DNA of 23,576 bases from Obelidium mucronatum. Taxonomy: Eukaryota; Chytridiomycota; Chytridiomycetes; Chytridiales; Chytriomycetaceae. Below, piece by piece: positions 15,844 to 23,576 of the stretch. How positions within the stretch are numbered: the first letter of the stretch is position 1; every line of letters starts with the position of its first letter. The stretch lies in contig JAIVFH010000375.1 of NCBI GenBank assembly GCA_025765595.1, forward strand, positions 1 through 23,576, read 5' to 3'. The translations under genes and the position numbers were made by a program. Under the pieces are notes generated by a model. The model was not told where the DNA came from, made no database searches, and saw nothing but the letters and a program-made list of their open reading frames with translations.

Positions 15844-16396
15844 TTTGAAAACTTTTCTTGTCAGTCAAAAAAAGGTTTTCTTTTCTTGCCTTGCTTGATT
15901 TGAGGCGTCAACGGAAAACAGCTTCTGGCATCCACACAAAGGCTAACGCATGTTGGGAACAAGAAAGCATCGCCGTAGGGAGCGCCATCACAAACTTTGC
16001 AACAATCCATCCTTTGACTAAAAATCACTTACAACCAAAAACTTGGACATATTTCTTGCAGAAAAAAGATAGAATATAGAGGGAAGTTAAATGATTATTA
16101 AAAATTCCCCAGACTTTCATTGACTCCAACAATGACTGTAGTTCTCTTTTGTTAGGACGTGGCGCAGGGGAGACAAGGTGAGAAAAGGCGAGAGAATTGA
16201 TTCGTCAAAATCGAGGATCGTTTTAATTTCGTCATTGCCATTTGATCGCTCGTGTCGAATCTGCAACATTAAAACAAACACACCCAACTCCAAAATAAAA
16301 ACTCCGACGACCGCCAAACCAAAAAAACCAGCGCACCCGCACCGAGCCACCCTTGCAAAAACCGCCAGCCAATGTGAAAAACAAGGCACATTACAT
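15844..16396. other. Intergenic, SR-protein 3' flank
   Basis: 553 bp between the start of the small coiled-coil ORF and the stop of the SR-protein gene, both on the minus strand. It is AT-rich with a few G/C stretches. A 90-codon minus ORF starts 8 nt after the SR stop and includes a hydrophobic run, but has no support as a gene. The region probably holds the long 3' UTR of the SR gene and the next promoter. Confidence 0.45.
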
Positions 16397-17084
16397 TCAG
16401 TGCGCCGATTGGTCCCCGACGCCAGCGCCTGGCGACGGGCTCCGACGCTCGAGCGGCAGCGGCTCGTTCAGCCTGGGGTTGTCCCTGGGGTCGTCTCTGG
16501 GATCGTCCCGGCGATCGTCCCTGGGATCGTCCCTGGCGAGCCGCAGCGGGTCGTCCCTGGCGTCGCGCGGGTGGTCGCGGTACTCGCGGAACTCGCGCAG
16601 CGGCGAGCGCGACCGCGAGCGCGCGCGCCTCGGCGGCGGCGGACTGCGACTCCGGCCGCGGTCTCGGTCGCGGCCGCCGTCGTAGCGCCAGTGCTTCGTC
16701 GGCGCCTGCTTCGCCCACTGCAGCGTGATTGGATACCCGTCGAGGCGGATGCCCTGCATGTCGTAGAAGGCGTCTTCGGCCTTGGTTTGCAGCGTTGAGT
16801 AAGGAAGCAGGTTAAACACTTTGACAAAAAACTCACATCGCGCGGGTCTTCAAACTCAACAAACGCAAACGGCTTCGCCGACGAGGACTTGGGCGCTGGG
16901 ATGTCGCACCGCACAAGGCGTCCGTAGCTGCAAAAGAAGCGCAAAAACAACAACAAGGTGAGTCAAGGCAAGATGCACACCTGCCTCAGGCCTCGGCTTA
17001 CCGCTCAAACTCGTACGCCAAGTCGCGGGCCCGAGTTCGGTGTCCAAACCCAGCACAAAAGAGTGTAGTTCCACCACGAGACAT
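16397..17084 (-). CDS. SR-family splicing factor (Srp1/SRSF-like)
   Basis: Nuclear pre-mRNA splicing factor with one RRM and an Arg/Ser- and Arg/Asp-rich tail. Exons 17084-17002, 16927-16837 and 16780-16397 join in phase to 185 residues. The RRM (residues 1-78) has RNP2-like TLFCAGFGHRTRARDLAYEF and RNP1-like KPFAFVEFEDPRDAEDAFYDM, with RYGRLVRCDIPAP between. This arrangement closely resembles fission yeast Srp1. The tail has RDRDRGRSRSPPPPRRARSR, then repeated D-D-P-R units, and ends SPSPGAGVGDQSAH. The RS part would be phosphorylated by SR kinases. The tail's DNA is GC-rich with short tandem repeats around 16480-16560. The gene is divergent from NPL4 with just 37 bp between start codons, so the promoters must overlap. 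Confidence 0.88.
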
Positions 17085-17121
17085 TTTTTGGATAAAATAG
17101 AATAAAAAAGAAAGATACAAG
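17085..17121. promoter_or_regulatory. 37-bp interval between divergent SR-protein and NPL4 start codons
   Basis: The whole space between two divergent start codons is 37 bp of A/T-rich sequence (GATAAAATAGAATAAAAAAG in its centre). Normal 5' UTRs and separate promoters cannot both fit. Either the UTRs are extremely short, or each transcript starts inside the other gene, giving 5'-overlapping antisense transcripts. Confidence 0.7.
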
Positions 17122-19298
17122 ATGCCACCACTCACCATCCGCCTTCGTGGCCCAACTGGCCAAGCACGTATACAACTTGAACCAAGCGCGTCAATGAATC
17201 AGATGCACTCTCTGGTATCGACTGCATTGGGCCTTCCACTGGGTTCTTTTGGACTTTCACTGGATCCACAGGGAAAGACGTTTGTCAACAGCACAGCCGG
17301 ACTCAAGTTTCGTTTTTTGCAGTATCTTCCTTTTTCTTTCTGGCCTAACTGTATTTTTTGCGCAGGCACGGCGACATGCTCTTTGTCGCAGTTTCAGCAA
17401 ATGTGGTGGAAAGCGTCGAAGCCGCGCAATCCTCAACACTGCCTCCACACGCAACTGTAAAACAGGCTGCGATTGATGATTTGCTTTGGAAAACAAAGGG
17501 AACTATTCAGCGGCAAAGAGATGATAACTTGTAATGATGGGCTATCCCACTTTCACTCTCACAGCATTGCAATTTTTTTAACTGAATCCCTGCGTATATA
17601 TATAGTTGTCGCCACGGACCTACTGGAATGTGCGATTATTGTATGCCTCTGGAACCATATGACCCAAAATATCTGGAACAAAACAAAATCAAACACATGT
17701 CGTTCCACGCGTACCTCAAACATGCCGTCATTGCGAACAAGACGGCATCGATTGACGCTGCTGGATTCATTCCTCCTCTTGATGAAGACTCCTTTTTGGT
17801 AAAGACACCATGTCCTGGTCGTACCCATGAACCATTTCCGAAAGGAATTTGTACAAAATGTCAACCTAGTGCGATCACGCTAACCTCTCAGGTATACTTT
17901 TTTTTCATAACAAAACAAAGCAAAATTAATCATTATCCTAATCGATTTAATCCTTCATAGAACTTCCGTATGGTGGATCACGTTGAATTCGAGTCTCCCG
18001 CCTTAATTGAACAATTCATCAAATTCTGGAGATCAACGGGTGCTCAACGATTTGGTCTTTTGTATGGAAGATACGAAACATACACGGATAAAGTCCCGTT
18101 GGGTGTCAAGGCGGTTGTGTCTGTGATTTATGAACCACCACAAGAGAATGCACCGAGTTTCTTGCAACTTCAAAGCCCAAACACACAAGAATCCAATGTC
18201 AATGGTTTGGCTGCGTCTTTAGGGCTTGAGCTGGTGAGGACCTTGTCTGTCCTTTTTTTTTTTTTTTTTATTGGTCCTCTTTCTTATACCTGTTGATAAA
18301 AACAAGATTGGAATGATCTATACCGATCTATTCGACGACGGAACTGGAAAAGGAACCGTAATCTGCAAGCGGCACGCAAACTCCTTTTTCCTGTCAAGTG
18401 CCGAAGCCCTTTTCAGTGCCCACCTCCAAGCCCAATACCCAGTGGCCTCCAAATACAGCTCCTCTGGGAAATTCGGATCGCGTTTTGTCACTGTAGTTGT
18501 TACTGGAAACGAAGAAGGTGGAATCGAAACAGCGTGCTACCAAATTTCAAATGTTGGTGTTTCAATGACGCGAGATGGGATCATTGAAGCCAGTGTGGAT
18601 CCCGCTCTTGTTCGGGTGAAGGCTAGCTCGAATGAGCAGTATATTCCGGAAGTGTTTTACACATTTAAAAATGGGTATGGAATTCAAGTCAAGGAAGCGG
18701 CCAAGCCTACATTTCCTGTGGATTATCTCCTTGTCACTGTGAGGCTTCTTTTACTAATTTTTTTACGCTGTTTTTTTTTTCTTCTTCTAAATCTATTGTC
18801 CGAATAATGTTTTGAATTCTGAATTCTCAACAGCTCTCCCACGGGTTCCCACAAGTTCCAAAACCCACCTTCAAATCCACCACACCATTCCCAATTGAAA
18901 ACAGGAACGGCGCCACCCAAGAATTCCAAGACATGCATGCCGTCCACACGCGTATTTCTCAATACGATATCAGCCAGTCTTTGAGCGACTTCCATTTTCT
19001 TCTTCACTTGGCGGAACTCGGCGTTTTGGATAAAGAGGATCTGGGACGGATTGTGAAGGCTGTGAGGGGGGAAGAGAGCTTTGATGCTGTGGTGGCGAGT
19101 GGTGGGTGGCAGACTTTGTTGATGATTGCGAAAGAGAGTTCACAGGATGTTCCCATGCATACTGGTGGCGGTGGAGGTGGTGGTGGTAGCAGCAGTAACT
19201 CTGCTGGTAAAACTGCTTCATGGACTTGTAAGCATTGCACGTTTAATAACGTTGGCGGTGGTGATTGTGAAGTGTGTGGGTTGCCAAGAGATGGTTAA
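17122..19298 (+). CDS. NPL4: NPL4, ubiquitin-binding cofactor of Cdc48/p97
   Basis: Subunit of the Ufd1-Npl4 cofactor that recruits ubiquitylated substrates to the Cdc48/p97 unfoldase (ERAD and other extraction). Exons 17122-17306, 17366-17530, 17606-17891, 17961-18233, 18307-18738 and 18834-19298 join in phase to 601 residues. The N-terminal ubiquitin-like domain (MPPLTIRLRGPTG to GLKHGDMLFVAV) chooses the GTTTCG donor at 17307 over an equally in-phase GTATCT at 17322. The zinc-binding region starts CRHGPTGMCDYCMPL and includes KHMSFHAYL and CPGRTHEPFPKGICTKC. The MPN-like core has RFGLLYGRYE, GMIYTDLFDD and VTLSHGFPQ across the exon 5/6 junction. The C-terminus has a Gly/Ser linker and an NZF finger, WTCKHCTFNN...CEVCGLPR, with the ubiquitin-contacting TF pair. 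Animal NPL4 has this finger; budding yeast Npl4 lacks it. Confidence 0.95.
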
Positions 19299-19439
19299 AT
19301 GAGTGTAATTTTTTTTGGGGCAAAGGCTTTATATTTCCTATGCATATCGAGGAATAAACTTTCACTTTTTTTTGTTGATAAATAGAGGTACAAATCAACG
19401 CAAAAATGAGGTTGGAATTCATAAGATGGCATGCTGGAA

Positions 19440-20552
19440 TCAAGCTTGCAGTAGAGGTGTTGATTCGTTGATTGAGGAATCGCCGTCAAATGATGCTCCT
19501 ACACGATTTCTCAGCTTCATCACCGCAATATAGGTTCCAATAAACACCCAGTACGTCAGATACGTTCCCATCGTTGCTACCGTCGGTCTAGCTTTCCACC
19601 CAATAAGTGCACTCAAAACTTGGAAAAACGGCACAGTCTTTTCACTGCAGCATCCAGATAAATCCCATAAAACAGGAGTACTTCCCCCATCCATTCCAAA
19701 CACTTGCTCATACACATATTCCTCGGCTTCACCGGCAATTTCATTCACAAGGGCTGCAGAAAGCACCAACATCATCACGACGGATGTGATCATCAATGGA
19801 CGTAGTTCAATGGAGGCACTGCATTTATAAATCACGACGCCGATACAGATTGAAAGGCAGATCCCAATGAATCCTGGCAATGCGATTGCAGCGGGGCTTT
19901 CTTCTGCACTACTGATTCCAGAAAGGTATATTACTGATTCCATGCCCTCTCTTAAAACTACTGAAAAGGCAAGGATGGCGAATGGGTATTCAAACTTTGA
20001 CGTTGCTTTTCGGAACTGCTGTTGCTGCTGTTCTTCTCCTTCAACAAGATTCAATCCCTGATTTTGATTCTGCTGGACAACAGTTGCAGTTGTAGTAGTA
20101 TCAGCAGTAGTAGCGGTAGTAACAGCAGCCGCGGCAGCAGCCGCCGATTCCAAATGCCTGTTGATCTTCCGCTGCCATTTCGCAGTCATGGCGCTCGTAT
20201 TCGTGTTTGTAAAAGAAATGAACTTGAGGGCAATATAAGTTTGAAGCACAACCGCAAACAGTTCAAACGCATTCTCCCAGATTTCACCCGCACCACCAAG
20301 AATATCCTTCTTGAGCACCCAGATTGCAAACACTAGACCACTTCCAATTAAAAGAGCGGTCAAGAACCCCGCGATGGCTCCCACCCAAATGTGCTTTTTG
20401 AGGCGGTGGAGGAGGAATGGTTGGTCAGTGCCAGCCTGAGTGGTTTCAAGCGTCTTTTGGACAAACTGGAGCATGACTGTGACTGTGATCACTGCTTCTA
20501 GACTCTCGCGGAGAGTTATGAATAGAGCTGCTGGGTTGAATGGTATAAGCAT
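19440..20552 (-). CDS. FTR1-type high-affinity iron permease
   Basis: A plasma-membrane or vacuolar iron permease that normally works with a multicopper ferroxidase. The intronless ORF has 370 residues from the Met at 20552 (MLIPFNPAALFITLRESLEA). The two iron-binding R-E-x-x-E motifs are present: RESLE in the first membrane segment and REGME (VVLREGMESVIYL) in the fourth. About seven hydrophobic segments are visible, and the C-terminal part has the family-like SALIGWKARPTVATMGTYL. The cytosolic loop between segments 3 and 4 carries an Ala7/Thr-rich and Gln-rich insertion (about residues 115-170) that looks lineage-specific. An in-frame Met at 20633 would add 27 unconserved residues. No ferroxidase gene is in the window. 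The gene is convergent with NPL4, with 141 bp between stops. Confidence 0.88.
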   Translation of the reverse strand: MLIPFNPAALFITLRESLEAVITVTVMLQFVQKTLETTQAGTDQPFLLHRLKKHIWVGAIAGFLTALLIGSGLVFAIWVLKKDILGGAGEIWENAFELFAVVLQTYIALKFISFTNTNTSAMTAKWQRKINRHLESAAAAAAAVTTATTADTTTTATVVQQNQNQGLNLVEGEEQQQQQFRKATSKFEYPFAILAFSVVLREGMESVIYLSGISSAEESPAAIALPGFIGICLSICIGVVIYKCSASIELRPLMITSVVMMLVLSAALVNEIAGEAEEYVYEQVFGMDGGSTPVLWDLSGCCSEKTVPFFQVLSALIGWKARPTVATMGTYLTYWVFIGTYIAVMKLRNRVGASFDGDSSINESTPLLQA

Positions 20553-20762
20553 GTTTACTTTTGTCTTTTGGTGGACAGAGGTTTTTAAATATGCACGAGA
20601 AAAAATTTCGTTCAAACCTTTCATTATGAACAACTTTCTTTACACAAGGCAAGTCTTTGCTTTGCAACCGATCGATCATTTTTTGGTCAACGGACTCCAA
20701 AAAAAAGATATCAATGAAAAATGTTGAAACGCTCTCGATTTTATTCTCGGAAAAGTAAAATT

Positions 20763-23576
20763 TTAAACGTTGCTTGACGTTGTTGGCGATTCCGATTCTT
20801 CTGGAACTGTTGTGGTATTGAGGGCTCTTGGGCCAATGGGTCGTTTTGTTGGAGCACTGCTGCTGGCGCTAGCACTGTCAATTCCGTCAGCAGGCACACG
20901 CGGCAAAGACGACTTTCTAGACTTGAATTTAGAATTTCTTGCCGCTCCTTGATTTTGGGCGGGATCTGCAGTCGGGCCTGTTTCAGCGTCTGGTAATCTT
21001 GGTGAACTAGTCAGCGATGTGGTTCTTGCTTTAAATTTGGTTTGCTCTGCTGGAGAGACAATTGCTTCTAGCTGGTCTTGAGATTTCTTGTCAAATTTTC
21101 CAGACAGGTTTTCCTGAGATTTCTGTAGCGGTCCTGAATTCACTGAGGTTCTATCAATCCGATCAAACCGGGACTGCCTTTCTTCGCCTTTGTGGGATTC
21201 GAGAGTCGTTGAATTCGGTCTACTATCCACGCTTACCCTGCCGGCATACTCCACGCGGCCGTTTTGTAGCAGGGACTGGTGTTTTGTGCCTCGTACTTCA
21301 ATCGTATCGCAAGTTACAGAGGGGTATGATGACCGATGCGGATCTCCCATCAAGTCACTTCGTGAGAGCGATGGTGCTCGCGGGCCATGTACTTTTGTCC
21401 GCATAGTCGAGTTGTACGCTGCAGCTCTATCAACGGAAGGATGAATAACAGATCCAGATGTGCTACTGCCGCTGCTTCCACCACTTGTTCCCGATTTGAT
21501 GGTTCCATAGTTGGATGACTGGTCGCTTGAATTCACAGACGATATTCCCGGCTCACTGGTGGTGGTTTGAATACTACCATGCGCCGTGTCCTGCAAAGGC
21601 GGTTGTTCTGGTTTCGGAACGGGAAGCCCGACATTGTGTGATAGTGTGAGGAAGGAATTCCTCATTTTTTTGATTGGTTCAGCTGTTCCATTCGCGACGC
21701 GGTTGACAAGTTGTGTTAAGGGTCCATCTTCATCGTCTTTGATGTTGTAGTTGTAAGAAATTCCGGTACGCGGTTTCGTGCTTTCCTTTTCCATTTTTCT
21801 ATAGAAGAAGGAAGACAAAAAGCGGGTTTCGTTTGTTGCGTGGGTTATTAATTTTCATCTTGGGTAAGCGATTTTACCTCAAAACCAGGACATGCAGGAC
21901 GGCGTACACGATGAATATGAATACCCAGCCTAATCCAATCGTCAAGGAAATTCTCATCCATGGTCGATACCCAAGATTGGCAACACCAATTCCATAGAAC
22001 GATATTTGATTTGGGTGAGTGAAATAAACGATGCAAATACTCATCCAGAGAACCCACGTGAACGAAATTGAGCGCCAACTGGCTCGAAAAAGTGTTATTG
22101 TTAGAATGACGCAAGCAGTTTGAAAGAAGTAACGCTAATCGACACTTACAAATTTATGGGTCGGATATATGAAGACCCAATTCGGACTTGGTAGAATATC
22201 ATAATTGAAATAACAAAAATAGCAATAATTCCTCGCAGCGTGGTTGAATCTGCTGTAGGAATCAAAGTGTATAGCAGCAATAGCGACAACGACCCGTTCT
22301 TATTGAGTACTATATCATAAAAAACAAGAAAAATCAGGATGTGCTTCTACACGGGAATACCCACCTTCCGATCGAGTGGTAAATGTTATTATTCCTTCTT
22401 TCGGCTTCTGCTCATCGCTTATTTTGAAGATTGTGAGCAAGTAATAACCCATTATATAGCCTACGATTGGAAACCAAACTTGCATTGGTGGATTCAATAA
22501 AACAGGTGCGCATTGCTCTTCTCGAAAATTGATTGCATTATGAAGTAGAACATACGATTCAGCTTCGGTGGTTCCCACTTCAGGTGGCCACAGGGGTTGT
22601 TTGTTGGATGATAGGCATCCAAGAGGCTCAATAAATGATCCAAGAAGCTGACATAATGAAAAAATATTTTTTTTTAAAGAACGCGTTTGCATTCGTCAGT
22701 AATCAAAAGAACTTACAATCAAATAAAAGATGCTAGTTAAGGGCTGAAAATATACAATCCAAGTTCCTTCGATGATTCGCTTGCATAGTTTTCGTAAACG
22801 AGGGTACGCTCGCATACCGTCGGAATTTATGGAAGACTTGAGTAGGATAAACGCAGATGCAACAAGCACCCCAATAAATGAAATCCACCAAGAAATTGCA
22901 ATCTTAATGTTAGAAAGCACCAAGGTGTCTACTTTGGGCAATCCAGAAGAGATCAGATTGAACGAGGCCCGTATTGAAGATATCACTTGATTTCCCATTG
23001 TGTCTGTCAACCCAGTCGCCACATTATATGATAGAGAGGCTTGAAAGTGAGTGTTGACCAGTAAATCGCGGTATGGAAAGGCGGCAAGTTGTAAGAATTC
23101 TATCACCAACACAGCAATTTGGATAAAATTTCCAAAAGACAAATGAATTCGATTATACTGTGGTAGAATATGCTTAAGCCGGCGAACGTATTCAAAATGA
23201 TTGTCAAAAATGGCGTTTGTTAATTGGACAGGGGCAGTATTTGTTGGAAGCGCTGGTTTATCCTCGACGACTGGTATCACATTTTCCGAGAGCTCACTGA
23301 CTTCATCGACTGAATCAACCTCTTCGATCTCAGGGGATACCTCTTTTGTAGGAATATCAATTCCAACTGCTTCGGTACCTTCGATTTTGGGAGTCGCTAA
23401 CGCCACAGGTCGATTCCGATGATCATTTGCCATTTTAAATGCATGAGCTGCAGCTTTCTTTCTCATTTCAGTTTTGTCTTTGTAGTATTCGTTGATTCGG
23501 GAAACAAGGAATCCATTACACTGATATGTGAGAATTTAACATACATCTTTCCGGGTATAGTACTCACCGAAATGAA
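20763..23576 (-). CDS. Polytopic membrane protein with long disordered cytosolic tail (5' truncated)
   Basis: The C-terminal 830 residues of a large membrane protein running off the window. Exons >23576-23568, 23520-22717, 22647-22365, 22309-22150, 22078-21878 and 21798-20763 all join in phase. The order is: CNGFLVSRINEYYKDKTEMR, which probably follows a membrane or Cys-rich region upstream; a long acidic loop (SPEIEEVDSVDEVSELSEN); then about seven hydrophobic segments, for example FIQIAVLVIEFLQLAAFPY, ISWWISFIGVLVASAFILL, VWFPIVGYIMGYYLLTIF, GIIAIFVISIMIFYQV and GLGWVFIFIVYAVLHVLVL. After these comes a roughly 340-residue Ser/Thr/Pro-rich tail with no fold (SSNYGTIKSGTSGGSSGSS, KSRKSSLPRVP). 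I do not recognise the family. The tail's many Ser and basic residues suggest phosphorylation. An ectodomain upstream is likely but not visible. Confidence 0.75.

Noticed and set aside
15858..16079. Plus-strand 73-codon ORF between the small ORFs and the SR gene
   Set aside because: Its composition is that of random AT-rich DNA, and it has no domain, splice partner or neighbouring context.
16117..16389. 90-codon minus ORF with a hydrophobic stretch starting 8 nt after the SR-protein stop
   Set aside because: No family resemblance. It lies in the expected 3' UTR, and the hydrophobic run comes from T-rich DNA. No splice or start context supports it.
20553..20633. 27-residue upstream extension of the FTR1 protein
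   Set aside because: In-frame Mets exist, but the added residues are not hydrophobic or family-like. The Met at 20552 directly precedes the first membrane segment.
1..23576. Mobile elements, CRISPR arrays, secondary-metabolite cluster or prokaryotic-style operon
   Set aside because: I saw no transposase, reverse transcriptase, terminal repeats, regularly spaced repeats with unique spacers, or large synthase genes. The architecture is spliced eukaryotic genes.

Overview
The window is nuclear DNA of a gene-dense fungus, most likely a zoosporic (flagellated) chytrid. Genes carry short GT-AG introns, mostly 47-110 nt, with CTAAT/CTGAC-like branch sites. The proteins are of fungal or opisthokont type: a Srp1-like SR protein, NPL4, an FTR1-type iron permease, an OCH1-like glycosyltransferase and an UNC93-like carrier. 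A near-complete axonemal dynein assembly factor (DNAAF5/HEATR2) is hard to explain without a flagellum. The chytrid assignment is inference from gene content only. I joined exons by hand, checking splice consensus, reading phase and family motifs. For DNAAF5, NPL4, the glycosyltransferase, the SR protein, the Q-rich protein and the membrane protein, all phases close exactly.

Layout. 1-1012 (+): C-terminal part of a UPF0652/DUF2009 protein, with an apparent one-base frameshift. 1297-2933 (+): secreted leucine-rich-repeat protein with a Ser-rich linker and one unresolved exon junction. 2934-3425: intergenic, with a palindrome-headed array of ACCTGGT motifs. 3426-4737 (-): OCH1-like glycosyltransferase. 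4947-5573 (-): helical protein, tentatively AIRIM/C1orf109-like, with a 33-nt A tract just before its start codon. 5837-8837 (-): DNAAF5. 9411-10784 (+): intronless, codon-biased UNC93-like carrier. 11122-11649 (-): small membrane protein; a partial second copy with an in-frame amber codon lies just upstream. 12104-12185 (-): tRNA-Leu(CAA). 12308-12706 (-): YciI-like protein. 12829-14214 (-): METTL13-like methyltransferase. 14543-15250 (-): Q-rich repeat protein with micro-exons. 15403-15843 (-): two small overlapping ORFs. 16397-17084 (-): Srp1-like SR protein. 17122-19298 (+): NPL4, with only 37 bp between the two start codons. 19440-20552 (-): FTR1-like permease. 20763 to beyond 23576 (-): polytopic membrane protein with a long disordered tail, cut by the window edge.

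The genes do not form a pathway or cluster. They read as ordinary housekeeping, membrane and flagellar genes packed closely with alternating strands. I found no mobile element, CRISPR array or secondary-metabolite cluster, and no convincing new multi-gene system. The observations most worth following are the UPF0652 frameshift, the tandem paralogue with an in-frame stop, the 11-12-bp phased ACCTGGT array, the 37-bp divergent promoter, the poly(A) leader and the overlapping small ORFs.
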